64,000 bases of DNA from Auriscalpium vulgare (GCA_019915015.1 JAHBBC010000022.1:124001-188000), one strand, 5' to 3'. Shown: positions 43,501-54,290, counted from the first letter of the stretch. Made by a program: numbers and translations. Notes: generated by a model from the sequence alone, not told the origin.

Positions 43501-45290
43501 AGCGGCCAACATCGCCTTCTCTTTCCCCCCTCATCCCCCGCTCTCTTCTCGCCTACATCTCCCTGCAATTGAAAATCTTTTACAAGCTTGCCCTTCGCTT
43601 CCGCTACCGCTTGCTCCTCGCTGCCGCCTCCGCTGTCGAGTCATACCCCTTGTTCTCGCTATCAGCCGCTCGTTCTAACTTATTGCCAACTTATTGCTCA
43701 AGAGTCTCTCCGGCTTCCTGGTAAAACAACCGCCGTTTTGCTGACGGGAACGCAATGCCGCATCGCGTGCGCGCACGGAAATCGGTGGACGTGCGTCAAC
43801 GTGGGCGCGAGTAGCGCGAGTAGCAAGCCGGCGCTGGTAATGCGCCTCGGGGAGTCGGAGCAGTTGGCAGGTGAGTTATATATGCGCATATCCAGGTTTA
43901 ACTGGCGATCTAAATTGCCTTGCAGGCTACTCGCCAGAGGCAGCTACGCGCCGACTGCGCTCCGTCACCTCTCGCCCGCAACTCCATTACACGCGGCTCG
44001 CGCAACCCCGAGTGTACTAACACCTCGTCAACCCGCTTCGTCGTTAGTCGTGTTGCCAAGCGCCAGTGCACGCGCTAGTTGAGGGGTGTCTCTCGTGGGT
44101 ATGTATACAGTAGCCCTGCTTCGTCTTATATCTACTTACAGTAGTAGCAGCGGCGCTGTAGTTCTAGAATTTGGTTCTCTGAATCACAATGCCCAATGAC
44201 GCTCATAATCAATGGCAATACCCATATTCAATGGCAATAATGATGAAAACGTCAGGTCGTCGACCAGGCGTCATGCGCTACTCCGGAAGGGACATGAGGC
44301 GTCACAATGGCCTCGTTCTTGTCGGGTTTGCCGATGGACGTTATCGACGGAGCTCAAGTTTGTCCCATATCGCTCGTGAAACCTCGCGCTCTGGTTGACC
44401 AGAACGATAGCATCACTCGAAACTCTCTTCATGTTCACACCAGCGTTCTTTAGCTCTCGACCATCGGCGCTCTTCTCACGACATCCTGTACTACTGGGTT
44501 TACCCAATGCGGCCACGGACGCGCGGAGACGACAGCACGCTCTTTAGATTGACTATGTATCAGCTGTCAAAAGTCAGCCGCGGAGACTAACGCGCTCACT
44601 CTCCACACTCATCAAAAACAATTCCAGCTTTCTACGACGTGCTGGCTACAAGATAGTGCATTTTTGGCGCATGTACGTTTGACTTTTAAGCTATCGTAGA
44701 CCGGCCGAACCCACCTGCACCGGGCCTTCTGTCCGACTCGGAGCGCGCACATAGTTAACACATGCCCGAGTCGGAACTGCCGGAGCCCTCACTCTGGTGA
44801 AATTTTCTCTATTTCAAGAGTACGTACAGCAATTTCTCCCGACTCTATACATTCATATCGTGGTGAGTCCAAGCTCTAGAGGCTTGTGGTGTTAAAGGGG
44901 CGCAAATTGATTCCTCGCTTTCCGCAGTCTATCGTAGAGTGTCTTTGTCAAGAGTGAGTACAGCAAGATTCATCAGCTCTATAAAATCAATATTGCGCTG
45001 CTGATGAACAGCAGCGACATGGACTTAGCCACGTTTTCGACCGGTCTGGGCGAGCCGCAAGGACAAGGAGACCGCAACTTAGGGCCGCAGGCGTTTCCAT
45101 CGTATGTGTCTGTCAACAGTGAGTACCAGTGAGTACAGAAGGAGTATAGGGCCGTCGCGTCGGTGCTGCTGTGAGCGCCTAACCGAACATTCACCTGCAT
45201 CAAGTTGAACCGCGCGCTGGAAATATTTGTGTTTTCCCGCAGAAATTCTGCAGTAAATCCATGAGGTGCGTTTTCTGTAGCAATTGAAAG
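43501..45290. other. 1.8 kb without a recognised gene
   Basis: A plus frame near 43720-43935 (TGTQCRIACAHGNRWTCVNV) is followed by a plausible intron (gtgagt...ttgcag, about 43870-43924), but no product is recognised. 44100-45290 is relatively AT-rich with only short ORFs, one of which begins MDLATFSTGLGEPQG at 45019 but lacks a CaaX end. Confidence 0.4.
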
Positions 45291-45303
45291 GCCCTGCTAT
45301 ATG

Positions 45304-45310
45304 TATAAAA
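45304..45310 (+). promoter_or_regulatory. TATA box of the UbiA-family gene
   Basis: tataaaa, 44 bases before the chosen ATG at 45348, supports that start over upstream ATGs. Confidence 0.6.
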
Positions 45311-45347
45311 GCTGACGATCCCGAGTTAATTTCTGACAGACATCCAG

Positions 45348-46395
45348 ATGGCGACCAAAGTACAGAGAGCGACCATTCTCCCACACTTCATCCGCGATGC
45401 CGTCGTTACTGGCTTCCTGTTCACAAAATCCGACATAAAGACAACGTTGATCCCTGTCGTACGTTCCTTCACGATTACTTCGTGAGCAGGTCGCTCACCG
45501 CGTTTCACAGACGTTCTTCGCGATGGCGGCAGCCACCGACTTCGAACTGAGCCGCCTGGTTCATGTCGTAGCGTGGATTTGGCTGCACCTCCTCCAGTTC
45601 TGCGTGTCGAACCAGACGCTCTCCGAGGATGAAGACGGGATGAACAAGAGCGATAGGCCGCTCCCGTCGGGACACATGACGCTCCGCGGTGCGCTCATCC
45701 TGCGGTGGCTTCTGGTCCCGGTGTGCTGGATCTACTCCGCCTTCTACAGTGTAGAGGTCGTCTACGCCAGCATTTCGCTCGTCGCATTGACGGTGATCTA
45801 CAACGAGATGGGGGCCCATGCGGGCCACTGGATCGTGCGGAATCTCGTCAACGCAGGAGGCTTTGCGTCGTTCGAAGCTGGCTCCACGCTCGTTGCAGGT
45901 ACGTGTTATGTCGTGACCGCGCAAGCCGAGCGTCTTCCTAATGGCGCGCTGTAGGATCCGACCGCCACACGTTGGACGGCGTCGGCATACTGGCAATCGC
46001 CATCAGCGCAGGGATATTTGCGACGACTATCCAGGCGCAAGACTTCCAGGACCGGGACGGCGATGGGGCCATTGGCCGCCAGACAATCCCGCTCGTTCTC
46101 CCGTCAATTGCACGCTACACCGTCATCATCCCGCTCCTCCTTTGGTCGACCGGACTTTCTCTCCTGTGGCACCTTGACGTCGTAGCTGGGTGTACCTTCA
46201 TAGCCCTGGCTACGTTCGTGGGCGTCCGCTTCCTAGGACGCACGTCCATTCCAGAAGATCAGGTGTCATTTTACTGGTATAATGTGAGTCTGGGCAGTCC
46301 AAGCTGGAGTAATATTGCTGACTCGGGTTGCACAGGTCTGGCTGTCGGCTGCGCACGCTCTCCCAGGATACTACAGGCTCTACAGTGGTATATGA
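45348..46395 (+). CDS. UbiA-superfamily prenyltransferase, 295 residues, four exons
   Basis: Exons 45348-45458, 45511-45898, 45955-46283 and 46336-46395 join in frame (888 bases). Introns of 52-56 bases have GT/AG ends. Membrane-embedded enzyme that transfers, or in some members cyclises, an isoprenoid diphosphate. Exon 1 gives LFTKSDIKTTLIPV. The first Asp-rich motif (about residues 66-85) has N-Q-x4-D-x-D with NKSDRPLPSG. The second, DFQDRDGDG (about 190), matches D-x2-D-x2-GD; DGVG and QTIPL flank it. The C-terminus YNVWLSAAHALPGYYRL is typical of the agaricomycete members. About eight helices are expected. Relatives include meroterpenoid prenyltransferases and UbiA-type sesquiterpene cyclases. 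No biosynthetic cluster partner is visible nearby, so product class is open. Confidence 0.88.
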
Positions 46396-47300
46396 TAGAT
46401 ATCAAAGTTTCAAGTCGTTCTATACAGGCCCTAGCGCACGACATACCTCATAGAGTCCTACAATAGCACTGCATCCGTTAAGTGACGGATCCGAATTGAA
46501 TTAGCTAGAATTTGTATGCAATCAAACTCCATTCTTAACCCAATATGTGAAGAGCGGGGACGGGAACATCCGTGAACCGACTAGCTGTGAGGCAGTTTGG
46601 AGACAAACCCGCGCGTCTAGCCCTCACCGCAGGCCCCTGGGATAGTGAGCGCTGCGACGTATCGAAGCTTCCGACGTGCGACCAGGTCATCTAGCAAGGT
46701 CCATGCGCTGTCCGGCCCTGAATTTTCGCAATGCCGTTTCGGGTCTTTCAGACGCGGGTATGGCGCCAGGAAAGATTTGCGTGTACTCCCCGCGCGCTAC
46801 GACGGGGTCGCATCACCCTGCTGTTGGTCAGGTTCAGTTATCGCCTTGTCAGTAACGCAGCGACGAATGTCACATCTAACCTTATCCATGCAGCTGCGAT
46901 TTCTGAGCGTCTGCCACCTCATACTTAAGTATTCATTCAAGGCGGAGTACCACGCACCTCTTCAATCGAATTGCGTTGAGACATAGCACCTGCCTTTCAC
47001 TCAGATCTAGGCAGACTCAGTGGCGGCTCGTCGTCAGTCCGCAGTCTGGCAAGCCAGTCACGCGAACTCTCGTTAATTGATAGTCCTCTTCTCTACTCAA
47101 CCCACAGCGGCTGGATTTACCGATTAATGCGGCCACGGACGCGGCGCCCGGCCACGCTGTCGCTTGTCTGCGCGCCCGCCGACGCCGGCAAACTTCCGGC
47201 TTGCCTCCATCCCAATTTCTTGCACATCTTGCACCCGTCCCCATCGTACGCGTTGGATCGGCCACGAGCCTGAACGTTGCACACTGCGCGCGGGGACATC
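46396..47300. other. Intergenic, no gene seen
   Basis: Downstream of the UbiA-family gene and before the duplicated block R3 copy 2. Short ORFs only. Confidence 0.45.
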
Positions 47301-47515
47301 CTGGCAGTTGGGAGGATTCAGCGCTGTGCAATGGCGAGAGGATGGTCCATGCTCGCCTGTGTGCCGCCACTTTACGTGCGAGGGTACTCCCACTCAGCTC
47401 TCGAGCGGCGACTTGAACGGGCGTGGGCTCGCGCATGCTGTTTAAGCCATGGTCAGATACACAAGTCTGCGTTAGGGAAGGACGACGATGAGAAGTCGCT
47501 CTTGAGGGCAAGAGG

Positions 47516-47523
47516 TATAAACA
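47516..47523 (+). promoter_or_regulatory. TATA box of the small secreted pseudogene
   Basis: tataaaca, 61 bases before the ATG at 47577, the same distance as in the intact paralogue. Confidence 0.6.
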
Positions 47524-47576
47524 GACGTGCTTACCGCCGTTCAACCGTCAGCCAGCGTCCACCAGCACGATCGACC

Positions 47577-47793
47577 ATGAGATTCCTCTCAGTCACCGCG
47601 CTCGCTACCCTCGCCGTCTCGCGTCCTTGTCCACCCCTTCCAGCGCCCGAGAATAAGCGCATGATCGGTCCGTCGCCTGTCTTTCTTCTGTCCACTGCAT
47701 CCGTACGAGGCTGACATGTCGACGCCAGAGGAGCTGAACGTGCGCCAGTGCCCTTGGCTGAAGTGTTAGCCGTGTACAAAGGAAGAGAACAAC
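47577..47793 (+). pseudogene. Small secreted protein, broken family member 3
   Basis: Starts MRFLSVTALATLAV like the gene at 42659. A 3-base shortening then disturbs the signal-peptide end (SRPCPPLPAPENK instead of a clean ANALPVP). After MIGPSPVF a one-base insertion shifts the frame, and translation stops at about 47715. In the original frame a further change turns the LysArg codons after PWL into Lys, Cys, stop. The promoter is kept but the product is lost or truncated to ~45 residues. Confidence 0.7.
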
Positions 47794-48234
47794 TGATCGT
47801 CGCGCGGCGATGACGAGTTGGCGGATGCGTGGCCCAAAGCTCTTGGAGTCGTTGGCGAGGTAGGAGAGCACGTTCATTAATTGGCAATGGCGAGGTAGTA
47901 TAACCGGATGAGAGATGGATTGTGGAAGCAAAGAGGCTTATCGCGTTCCCTGGGACGTTCGTCAACGAGAGAAGGACAGATAAGTATGCGACGTAGCACT
48001 CACGTAGGCCTAGCGCATCCACGTCACCTTATCAGCCCGTGGCAAAGCAAGACAGGTCGCTATGACGCAGCATTTTGCGCTGCTGTGCTGCGTTGTAGTC
48101 ATGGCCGTTGACTATGTAGGGCTCGCAGCGTCAGCCCAGTAGCTCCCAGGACTTGAGATGACCGAGGCGACTGCTGACTGAACGGCGGAAGACCTAGACA
48201 GAGAAAACAGCGATACGGCAGCTGCCACTGGACG

Positions 48235-48795
48235 CATGCTGCAGAAAAGATCTCCGGAGAGTGCCTATGTAGAGTCTAAGACTCGTATAGAGTGAGAGTC
48301 AAGTGAGAGAGCGAGCCTCGTCTCCGAGTCAGAGCACCGCCGCCGCCCGCCGCCGCCGCGCCGATGATGCCGGCCGGGCCGAGCTCCGGCTGTTGTCCAG
48401 CCTCCAACACCGTGACAGCTCTTTTTGCGCGACACCATCCTTGATCCTCGCCCACGACACGATCAACAACTGGCCAAAATGACCGTGCGCGCTACTTTCC
48501 CATGCAATGCTGTCGTGCACACGCTCGGGCGCAGCAACGCCGCCAGTTTGAAGAGACAAGAGACACGAACTGACGCCGCTTCGGACCGCAGAGGCATAGC
48601 GCACAGAATGCAACTATCCTAGTACGGCTCTAGCTGGAAGAAGTGATTGCGTAGTGATTGTGGACGGAGATGGCAAAGGTGCGTTTTGTCTTGTCGTGTT
48701 CTGTTTGGTGCAGATGGCTGAGATGACTCCTATTTCAAGTGTAAGCATGCTCGCTCCATCTGCATCAACATCGACGCTGCCCTTGCTGGCTGCGA
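48235..48795. repeat. Dispersed repeat R2, copy 2
   Basis: Partner of 8612-9160, same orientation, similarity running from 'gagagcgagcc' near 48308 to 'catcaacatcgacgctgccc' near 48783. The flanks differ except for part of the R3 boundary, so the unit itself has moved or been copied. Confidence 0.7.
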
Positions 48796-49126
48796 GCATG
48801 TCTTGGTTCTGCCGCGCATGGAAATAGGTGCACTCTCTACCCTTGTGCATTGCTCTCCATTTTACTGAACATTTTCCGCCTAGGCAGGCGGTCGATGGCG
48901 GTTCTGCCAGGGTGCCGCTACATACCCAATTTATGTATCGTCGGCCTCCCTATGCAATGAACGTCTTTCTTGCTCTTGTACGCAGCGTGTCCGCAACTTC
49001 GCCCGTTCTTCGGGGAATCTCGAACACAGCGCTAGCGCCCACACAAATACACCGCCACGTGCCATCGGCGCCCGTATAAGCGGATAGGACTAACTCTGCT
49101 TTTCCTGCGCTCTGCTACTACCCACC

Positions 49127-50200
49127 ATGGGCTGCACGCACTCGTCATCTATCGAGCCTTCCGATGTGTTCGTTCCCTCGCCGGCCGTTGACGTCAAGCG
49201 CACCGTACCAGCACAGGACGCCGCGTACCCTTTCGACCGCGATAGCGCCACATCCGCCGACATCATCCTTTGCTCGTCCGACGACATCCTCTTCCGCGTC
49301 TCCACTCATGTCCTTTCCACCGCATCCCCTGTGTTCCGGGACATGCTCAGCCTGGGGCCCCCACCCGCGTATGCCGCCACAGGCACCCGAGTCCAGGCGG
49401 CGGATGCCAATATCGCGGAAAAGAGCTTCGACGGGCTGCCCGTTTTCCGTGTGGCCGAAGACGCCGCAACACTCGACGTGCTCCTGCGCTGGTGCTACCC
49501 TGTCGCGCGCCCACCCCTGACGGAGCCGGAGAATCTCCAGCACCTGGTCGCGACAACCCAGCGCTACGCCGTCCACGCGTTTGACGATGTCATCAAGGAT
49601 GCGCTGGACGCGCACCTCGCGCGCGATCCCTTAACAGTGTTGGGCATCGCCGTTCCGAACCACCTCAGCGACTGGGCGCGGCGCGCAATCCTGGCGATCC
49701 CGATGTCCAGCCTTATCTCGTTGGAGATTCCGGCCCTCACAGATCGCACATTGGTCGCGTTCATTCGCTACCACACTTCCTGCGCGTTCGCTGCTGCTGC
49801 CGTCACCGCACAGCGTGGCACCTTCCGGCATACTCTCGGCTTCACCGCTCGCAAGGGGGTCTGGTTGGGCTGCAAGCACTGCTCCTGCGACGATCCTCGT
49901 ACGTTCCCTGACAATGCGGAGTGGATTGCCCCGCGCTACCTGTGGACGTTCCTGAATAAAGCAGAACGAGCTCTCCTCATCCACCCGCACAAGGACGCAT
50001 TCGTATCTCGCTGTAGGGTTGCAAAGTGCGGGACATGCGATTACAGCCTGGAGCAAGAGAGGGGATTGAGGGAGTTCATGGAGAGGCTTGTGAGTGCAGT
50101 GGATGCTGCGATCGAGCAGGTGCGTAGGCTTCTTCGACGATCCGCTGCAAAGTTCTGACCAATGCGTATCTTTCAGGTGCCGGTCCCTGAGTTCTGGTGA
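49127..50200 (+). CDS. BTB/POZ-domain protein, intact, with acylation-like N-terminus
   Basis: Exon 1 49127-50119, intron 50120-50176 (57 bases), exon 2 50177-50200; 338 residues. It starts MGCTHSSSIEPSDVF: Gly2 and Ser6 fit N-myristoylation and Cys3 a neighbouring palmitoylation site. The BTB fold spans roughly residues 45-155: [51 protein letters not shown] and RWCYPVARP. The C-terminal half is the conserved agaricomycete extension (TLVAFIRYHTSCAFAAAAV) with two Cys pairs (CKHCSC, CGTCDY), maybe metal-binding. The last exon adds VPVPEFW. BTB domains dimerise and often recruit cullin-3 ligases, but members of this expanded fungal family lack assigned roles. TATA-like tataag sits at 49075. 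No defects seen. Confidence 0.85.
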
Positions 50201-50609
50201 CGCTCCTGCAGGGGTCAATGACTCGTGACGGCGAGGTCAATTCCTCTGCCAAGCCTATCAAATGACCGTTCATGTACCGAGCTATGACAAAAAATGCATT
50301 GCCCCGGCACGTATTCCCGTCATGATAGCGTCCACGGGTTATAATTGCCCTTCGTGTCATTTCACCTGCGGTCACGGTATCCACCGTTCTCGACTCGACA
50401 GTGGTGCGTTGATGTGCTCCTAGAGCACTCTGCAATGCTTTCTCCCTGCTCGGTGTGTACGGGGCATCGATACTTCTCGCTTCTCGCTTCTCGCGACGGA
50501 GGCGTGTTTAGTGCAAGATGCACCACCTTTGAATGAATCTACTTTCCCATCTGGCTGCCCATTGTACATCCTGGTTCCTCCGTATAGACCTGCCAGCTGA
50601 TACAATAAC

Positions 50610-51034
50610 TTGACAGTATGGCCTCCCCCCACGCGACACAGAACGTTGCATCCCGAAGTCGCCGTATCCTTCTTCACCAGGTTCTCCGATTACTTTGGTG
50701 CGCCATTGCGCAAGACGGTCGCCAAGTCCGTTTACCTTACGAAGCTCGCCAGCACGAACACCGGCCAATTCAATACGTCGGTCGGCGGCTTCATCGACAC
50801 TACTCTGTTGCAGCAATTTGGCACAACATGCGCATCATCAACGCCCACTCGGATTCTTAAGTCCTTCTTTGTACTCGGCCGCGGTATCGGCGGCTTTCAA
50901 CGACATCATGTCTGGGAGCAACCCCGGGTGGAATGACACGAATGGGTTCGCCGCGATGGTGGGATGAGAATCGAGATCCGGTGGGTGTAAGCTTCCCGGC
51001 TTGTGCGCCAGCTTCCGCTGATTTCGTCGATAGG
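50610..51034 (+). pseudogene. S53 (sedolisin/tripeptidyl-peptidase type) C-terminal relic
   Basis: The plus frame near 50650-50855 reads FTRFSDYFGAPLRKTV then YLTKL...FNTSVGGF, matching the S53 pattern GGFSNYFARP...YL...YNTSGRGFPD. After a frame change, SAAVSAAFNDIMSGSNPGW and NDTNGFAAMVG match FNDITSGSNPGC-TNGF of the calcium-binding end. A third frame supplies WDENRDPVGVSFPA, as in GWDPVTGLGTPxFP. Where the nucleophile motif GTSAS(S/T)PT should stand the text is GTTCASSTPT. The N-terminal pro-domain and catalytic Glu/Asp region are absent. Frame changes plus the degraded Ser motif show it is dead. S53 enzymes are secreted acid peptidases of fungi. Confidence 0.75.
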
Positions 51035-51469
51035 TGACTGGCTCGGGCACGCCCAACTCTGGGAAGCTTCGCACTGCTGTAGGGCTGTGAAGGGACATTC
51101 ACCGTGTGTACGCTCTTTGTATTCTACTCATGACGTGGCTTCATATATCCCACCTTGCGTCGAGCTCTCGTCTTGATCGCTCTGTGGTGCATTAGCTATG
51201 TCTCTGACGAGTCACGACCTTGCTGATGGTCTTCACGGCGGCAATCCATGCTAATCATCTTTTCTCAAGCGCACTGAAGGAAACGAAACGGGCGCGGTCC
51301 GGGCGCAATGCAACATGCAAGCCGTTTCGACGTTGGCGCTGGCGTGCGGCGCGGGAATTTTGGGCCAACTACACCTATCCTCAGGCTTCCTTAGTCTTCC
51401 TATCATACGTTCCCCTGTCTACTGTCCTTCCGCCAATACCTTGCCCACAACACCCACGAGCAACGAATC

Positions 51470-52443
51470 ATGCCACTCATCGTGACAGAGGCCGACCCTC
51501 CCTTCAACGACGTTCGCGCCGACATCATCCTACGCTCGTCCGACAATGTCCACTTCCGCGTGTCCAGGTTCATCCTCTCCATCGCATCCCCCGTTTTTGC
51601 GGACATGTTCAGTCTCGGCAAGCCTCTGGAGGCCATCGATGGACATTCCTCCGAAGAAAACCACGATGGATTGCCTGTCGTGCCACTGGTTGAGGACTCA
51701 CGCACCCTCAACCTGTTCCTGCGTTGGTGTTATCCCGTCAAGTCACCCAATCTCACGACATTGGAGGACGCTCGACGCATGGTGTCTATCACGCAGAAGT
51801 ACGCCGTAGATGCGTTTGACGACGTGATCGATGAAGCGCTTCGAGCCCATATCGTCAGCGATCCAGTGGCCGTCCTCGCGGTTGCAGTTACACACCACCT
51901 CGACGACATGATGAAGGCGGCCTTTCAAGGCTCGCTGACAACACATCTCATAGCCATTATATCATCCGGGGTCACAAACCTTTCGGGGAACGCATTGAAT
52001 GCCCTGGTGCAATACCACACTGCCTGTGGGGCTGCGGCTGCGGCCGTGACCTTGCAGCGCGACTTCTTTCTATCATGCCAGTCGACATACTTTCTCAGTA
52101 ATGGATACTCAATGTGCAGTACGTGCTGCTCCCTCGACGTTCATGCAGTTGCTGGCGGGGTGCAGTGGTACGCCCCGCGATCCCTGTGGCGCTTTTTGGA
52201 CCAAATCGGCCGTGCCGTCCTCATGCGTCCTAGCTTGAGCGGGGCCATCCAATTCCAGGATGACGTGTGCTCCAGCTGCGCAATCAATAACGCAGCGCAC
52301 GTGGAAGGCCGCATGCTATTTCTCAATACATTCTCTCGTACAGTCCATGATGCGATCCAGCAGGTGCGTCCGCTATCCGTCTTCTCCGACTCTCTAGACT
52401 GAGGCGTTGATGTACTTTTCAGGTCCCTTTCCCCCAGTTTTGA
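51470..52443 (+). CDS. BTB/POZ-domain protein, intact
   Basis: Exon 1 51470-52363, intron 52364-52422 (59 bases), exon 2 52423-52443; 304 residues. It starts MPLIVTEADPPFNDVR, so it lacks the acylation-like N-terminus of its paralogue. BTB region: [44 protein letters not shown] and LNLFLRWCYPV, then YAVDAFDDVIDEAL. The extension keeps NALVQYHTACGAAAAAVTLQ, a CSTCCSLD cluster and WYAPRSLWRFLDQIGRAVLM. The intron position and the last exon (VPFPQF) match the gene at 49127 (VPVPEFW) and the pseudogene at 35069. Likely an adaptor-type protein; partners unknown. No lesion. Confidence 0.85.
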
Positions 52444-52928
52444 TCAGAAAATATTTACCGCCGCTACCCCCTGTCATGTTTTCGTCGTCCCATTCAACGA
52501 TCACTATTTTCCACTCTATCTATCCTCCGAGAATAATTGCAAATCCCAACGCATTCCATTTCAAAGTATATTCAGTATCTCCCCTCGCATCAAATTGAGC
52601 ATTCATTCTCCATACGGTACGTCTCGATTCAGCTGCTTACGCCTGCACTTTGAGGCTAAGTAAGATATAGCATGCCACTGGATCTGCGGCGTACGCTGAT
52701 CGAGGTGTTCACCCGAGAGAGCATCGTCCAGTCTGTACAGTGCAGTAGAGTCTGTCATCCCTGCGTCTTGCCCTCCTATATTTCCATCGTGATGGCCACT
52801 AGCTCCCCTTCAGCACCCCTTCCGATCCGTTCGTGGGGACATGAAATATAGGAATGGGACGTTGGCGTAGGCAGTTCAAGAAATACTGTGTGCACCGTTT
52901 TCAACTTCATTTGGATTCGACTTGTAGT
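52444..52928. other. Intergenic, no gene seen
   Basis: 3' flank of the BTB gene; relatively AT-rich, no recognisable coding sequence. Confidence 0.5.
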
Positions 52929-53504
52929 TCATGATATCCAATCAACGTATCTTTCGCGCTGTATGAGTCCGTCAGCCATCAACACCAACGGAATAATGAG
53001 ACATCCTACCGGATAAACTTTCGATCCGCATACACCACAACAAATGTATAACAGATGACCAGGGAGTCCAGCATTTACGTGAATCTCCTCCTTCACAGTC
53101 TTGCCCGCGCACTCCAGCATCGACGCCGATCCACGCGTGATACGTTGTTCACGACTCGCGTGATCCCCAGCGCTACCGCTCGAGAACCACGACGGGAACG
53201 TAAGACCACCAAAATGCGGTAAACTCAGCGTGCCTCTCCAAGATTTGCATGGCGAGGAATAGGCTCGGAGGATGGAGGCGCCGGAGAGCAAGGCGAGCCA
53301 GCAGAGCTGCTCGAAGTGCTGGGGAGGGAGGTGCGGGAAGATCCTGGTGATGGAGACGCCGATGGAGTGGCCAAAGATTGGCCTGGATAGAACGAGGCGG
53401 GCCTTGACATTGCTGCTGTGCGGTTGAGGACGCCCTATATGACCAAAGTCAGCGAAGTCTGGGAGTAAGGAGACTAGCACGCACGCAGTGAGGCTGTCCC
53501 GCAA
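52929..53504 (-). CDS. Unrecognised 191-residue ORF, possible membrane-protein fragment
   Basis: Contains hydrophobic stretches (LCWLALLSGASILRAYSS; HLLYICCGVCG; VGCLIIPLVLMADGLI) and ends RERYVDWIS. The end is alike in sequence to 37385-37475 on the plus strand, where the upstream parts differ. Its 5' edge runs into R1 repeat copy E. It may be the 3' part of a gene whose start was lost, with undetected introns. I do not recognise a family. Confidence 0.3.
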   Translation of the reverse strand: MRDSLTACVLVSLLPDFADFGHIGRPQPHSSNVKARLVLSRPIFGHSIGVSITRIFPHLPPQHFEQLCWLALLSGASILRAYSSPCKSWRGTLSLPHFGGLTFPSWFSSGSAGDHASREQRITRGSASMLECAGKTVKEEIHVNAGLPGHLLYICCGVCGSKVYPVGCLIIPLVLMADGLIQRERYVDWIS

Positions 53505-54290
53505 CGTTCCCGATCGCAGTATCCTCCGTATCTTCTCCTAGAATGCTTCGATGATGCGCGACGACGCAAGAAACGTCTGGAGACGCTCGCCAAGTCCTAC
53601 GTCCTCGGCACATGGCACGACGAATTGCGCCTTCCGCACAGTCCATCGTCCGGGGACAACGAGGGTCGAAAGATTATGAGATAGTCTTGCTGCGGAGAAA
53701 CGGCTTCCCCTGTCGGTACAGAACCATGGCGAGAACAGCACAATCAATCGAGCTTCGCAGCGCAGCCTGCGCAGGCGGGGGCCGCGGGGTCTACATACGG
53801 TGTCAGCAAAGCAGAGAGAAAAGGAAGCTTGCCTGCGCACCGTTCGTCAAGCAGAGTCATCGCCCGCAATTCTCTACCTGACCGTCCCGTCTGGCTGTAC
53901 AGGCGCCATCGATAAATGGTTTGGGAATGCGATATTGCGGTTTGACGGAGTCGAAGCGACAGGTGCAAAATTTTCAGCACGACGTAGCGGCAGGCTGAAA
54001 AGCAGAGAACACAGCAGACACTTTGGTCAATCTCTGGACAACACGATATCGTGCGAGGTGTGCCAGGGTGCCCATGAGCCTGTGGCAGGAGCTCGCGGCT
54101 GCGGGATAGACGAGGGAAGCTGAGGCGTGGCCGAGAGAGCGCGCGCCCGAACCCGTGGGCGCCACAATGCGCCGGACGGTCGACCATTCGAGCGCAATCG
54201 ACGAGTCGTCTGTCTATATGAATCTTTCACGAGAGCCACTGGCTTCTGGCGTACGCTGGCAACGACCGTCATGCATAGCAGCTGCACTCG
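53500..54290 (-). repeat. Dispersed repeat family R1, copy E (inverted)
   Basis: Read on the minus strand this follows copies A-D: 'cctcgcacgatatcgtgttgtcc' aligns with 'cctcgcgcgatattgtatggtcc' of copy C, then 'gattgaccaaagtgtctgctgtg' is nearly unchanged, then a 'gacgaacggtgcgcaggcaa' block, then a piece reading ILGEDTEDTAIGNVAGQ. It is the only copy in opposite orientation and the one farthest from the tandem duplication. Confidence 0.65.

Larger units (their letters stand above)
47300..48235. repeat. Duplicated block R3, copy 2 (contains small secreted pseudogene)
   Basis: Counterpart of 42390-43330. Landmarks include 'ctacgtgcgagggtac' and 'ttacgtgcgagggtac', 'gaagtcgctct' and 'gcaagaggtataaa' upstream of the ATG, and 'gatcgtcgcgcggc' downstream of the ORF. 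It runs straight into R2 copy 2. Confidence 0.7.

Noticed and set aside
45019..45132. Short ORF starting MDLATFSTGLGEPQG as a second pheromone precursor
   Set aside because: It ends SVNSEYQ without a Cys-containing CaaX box.
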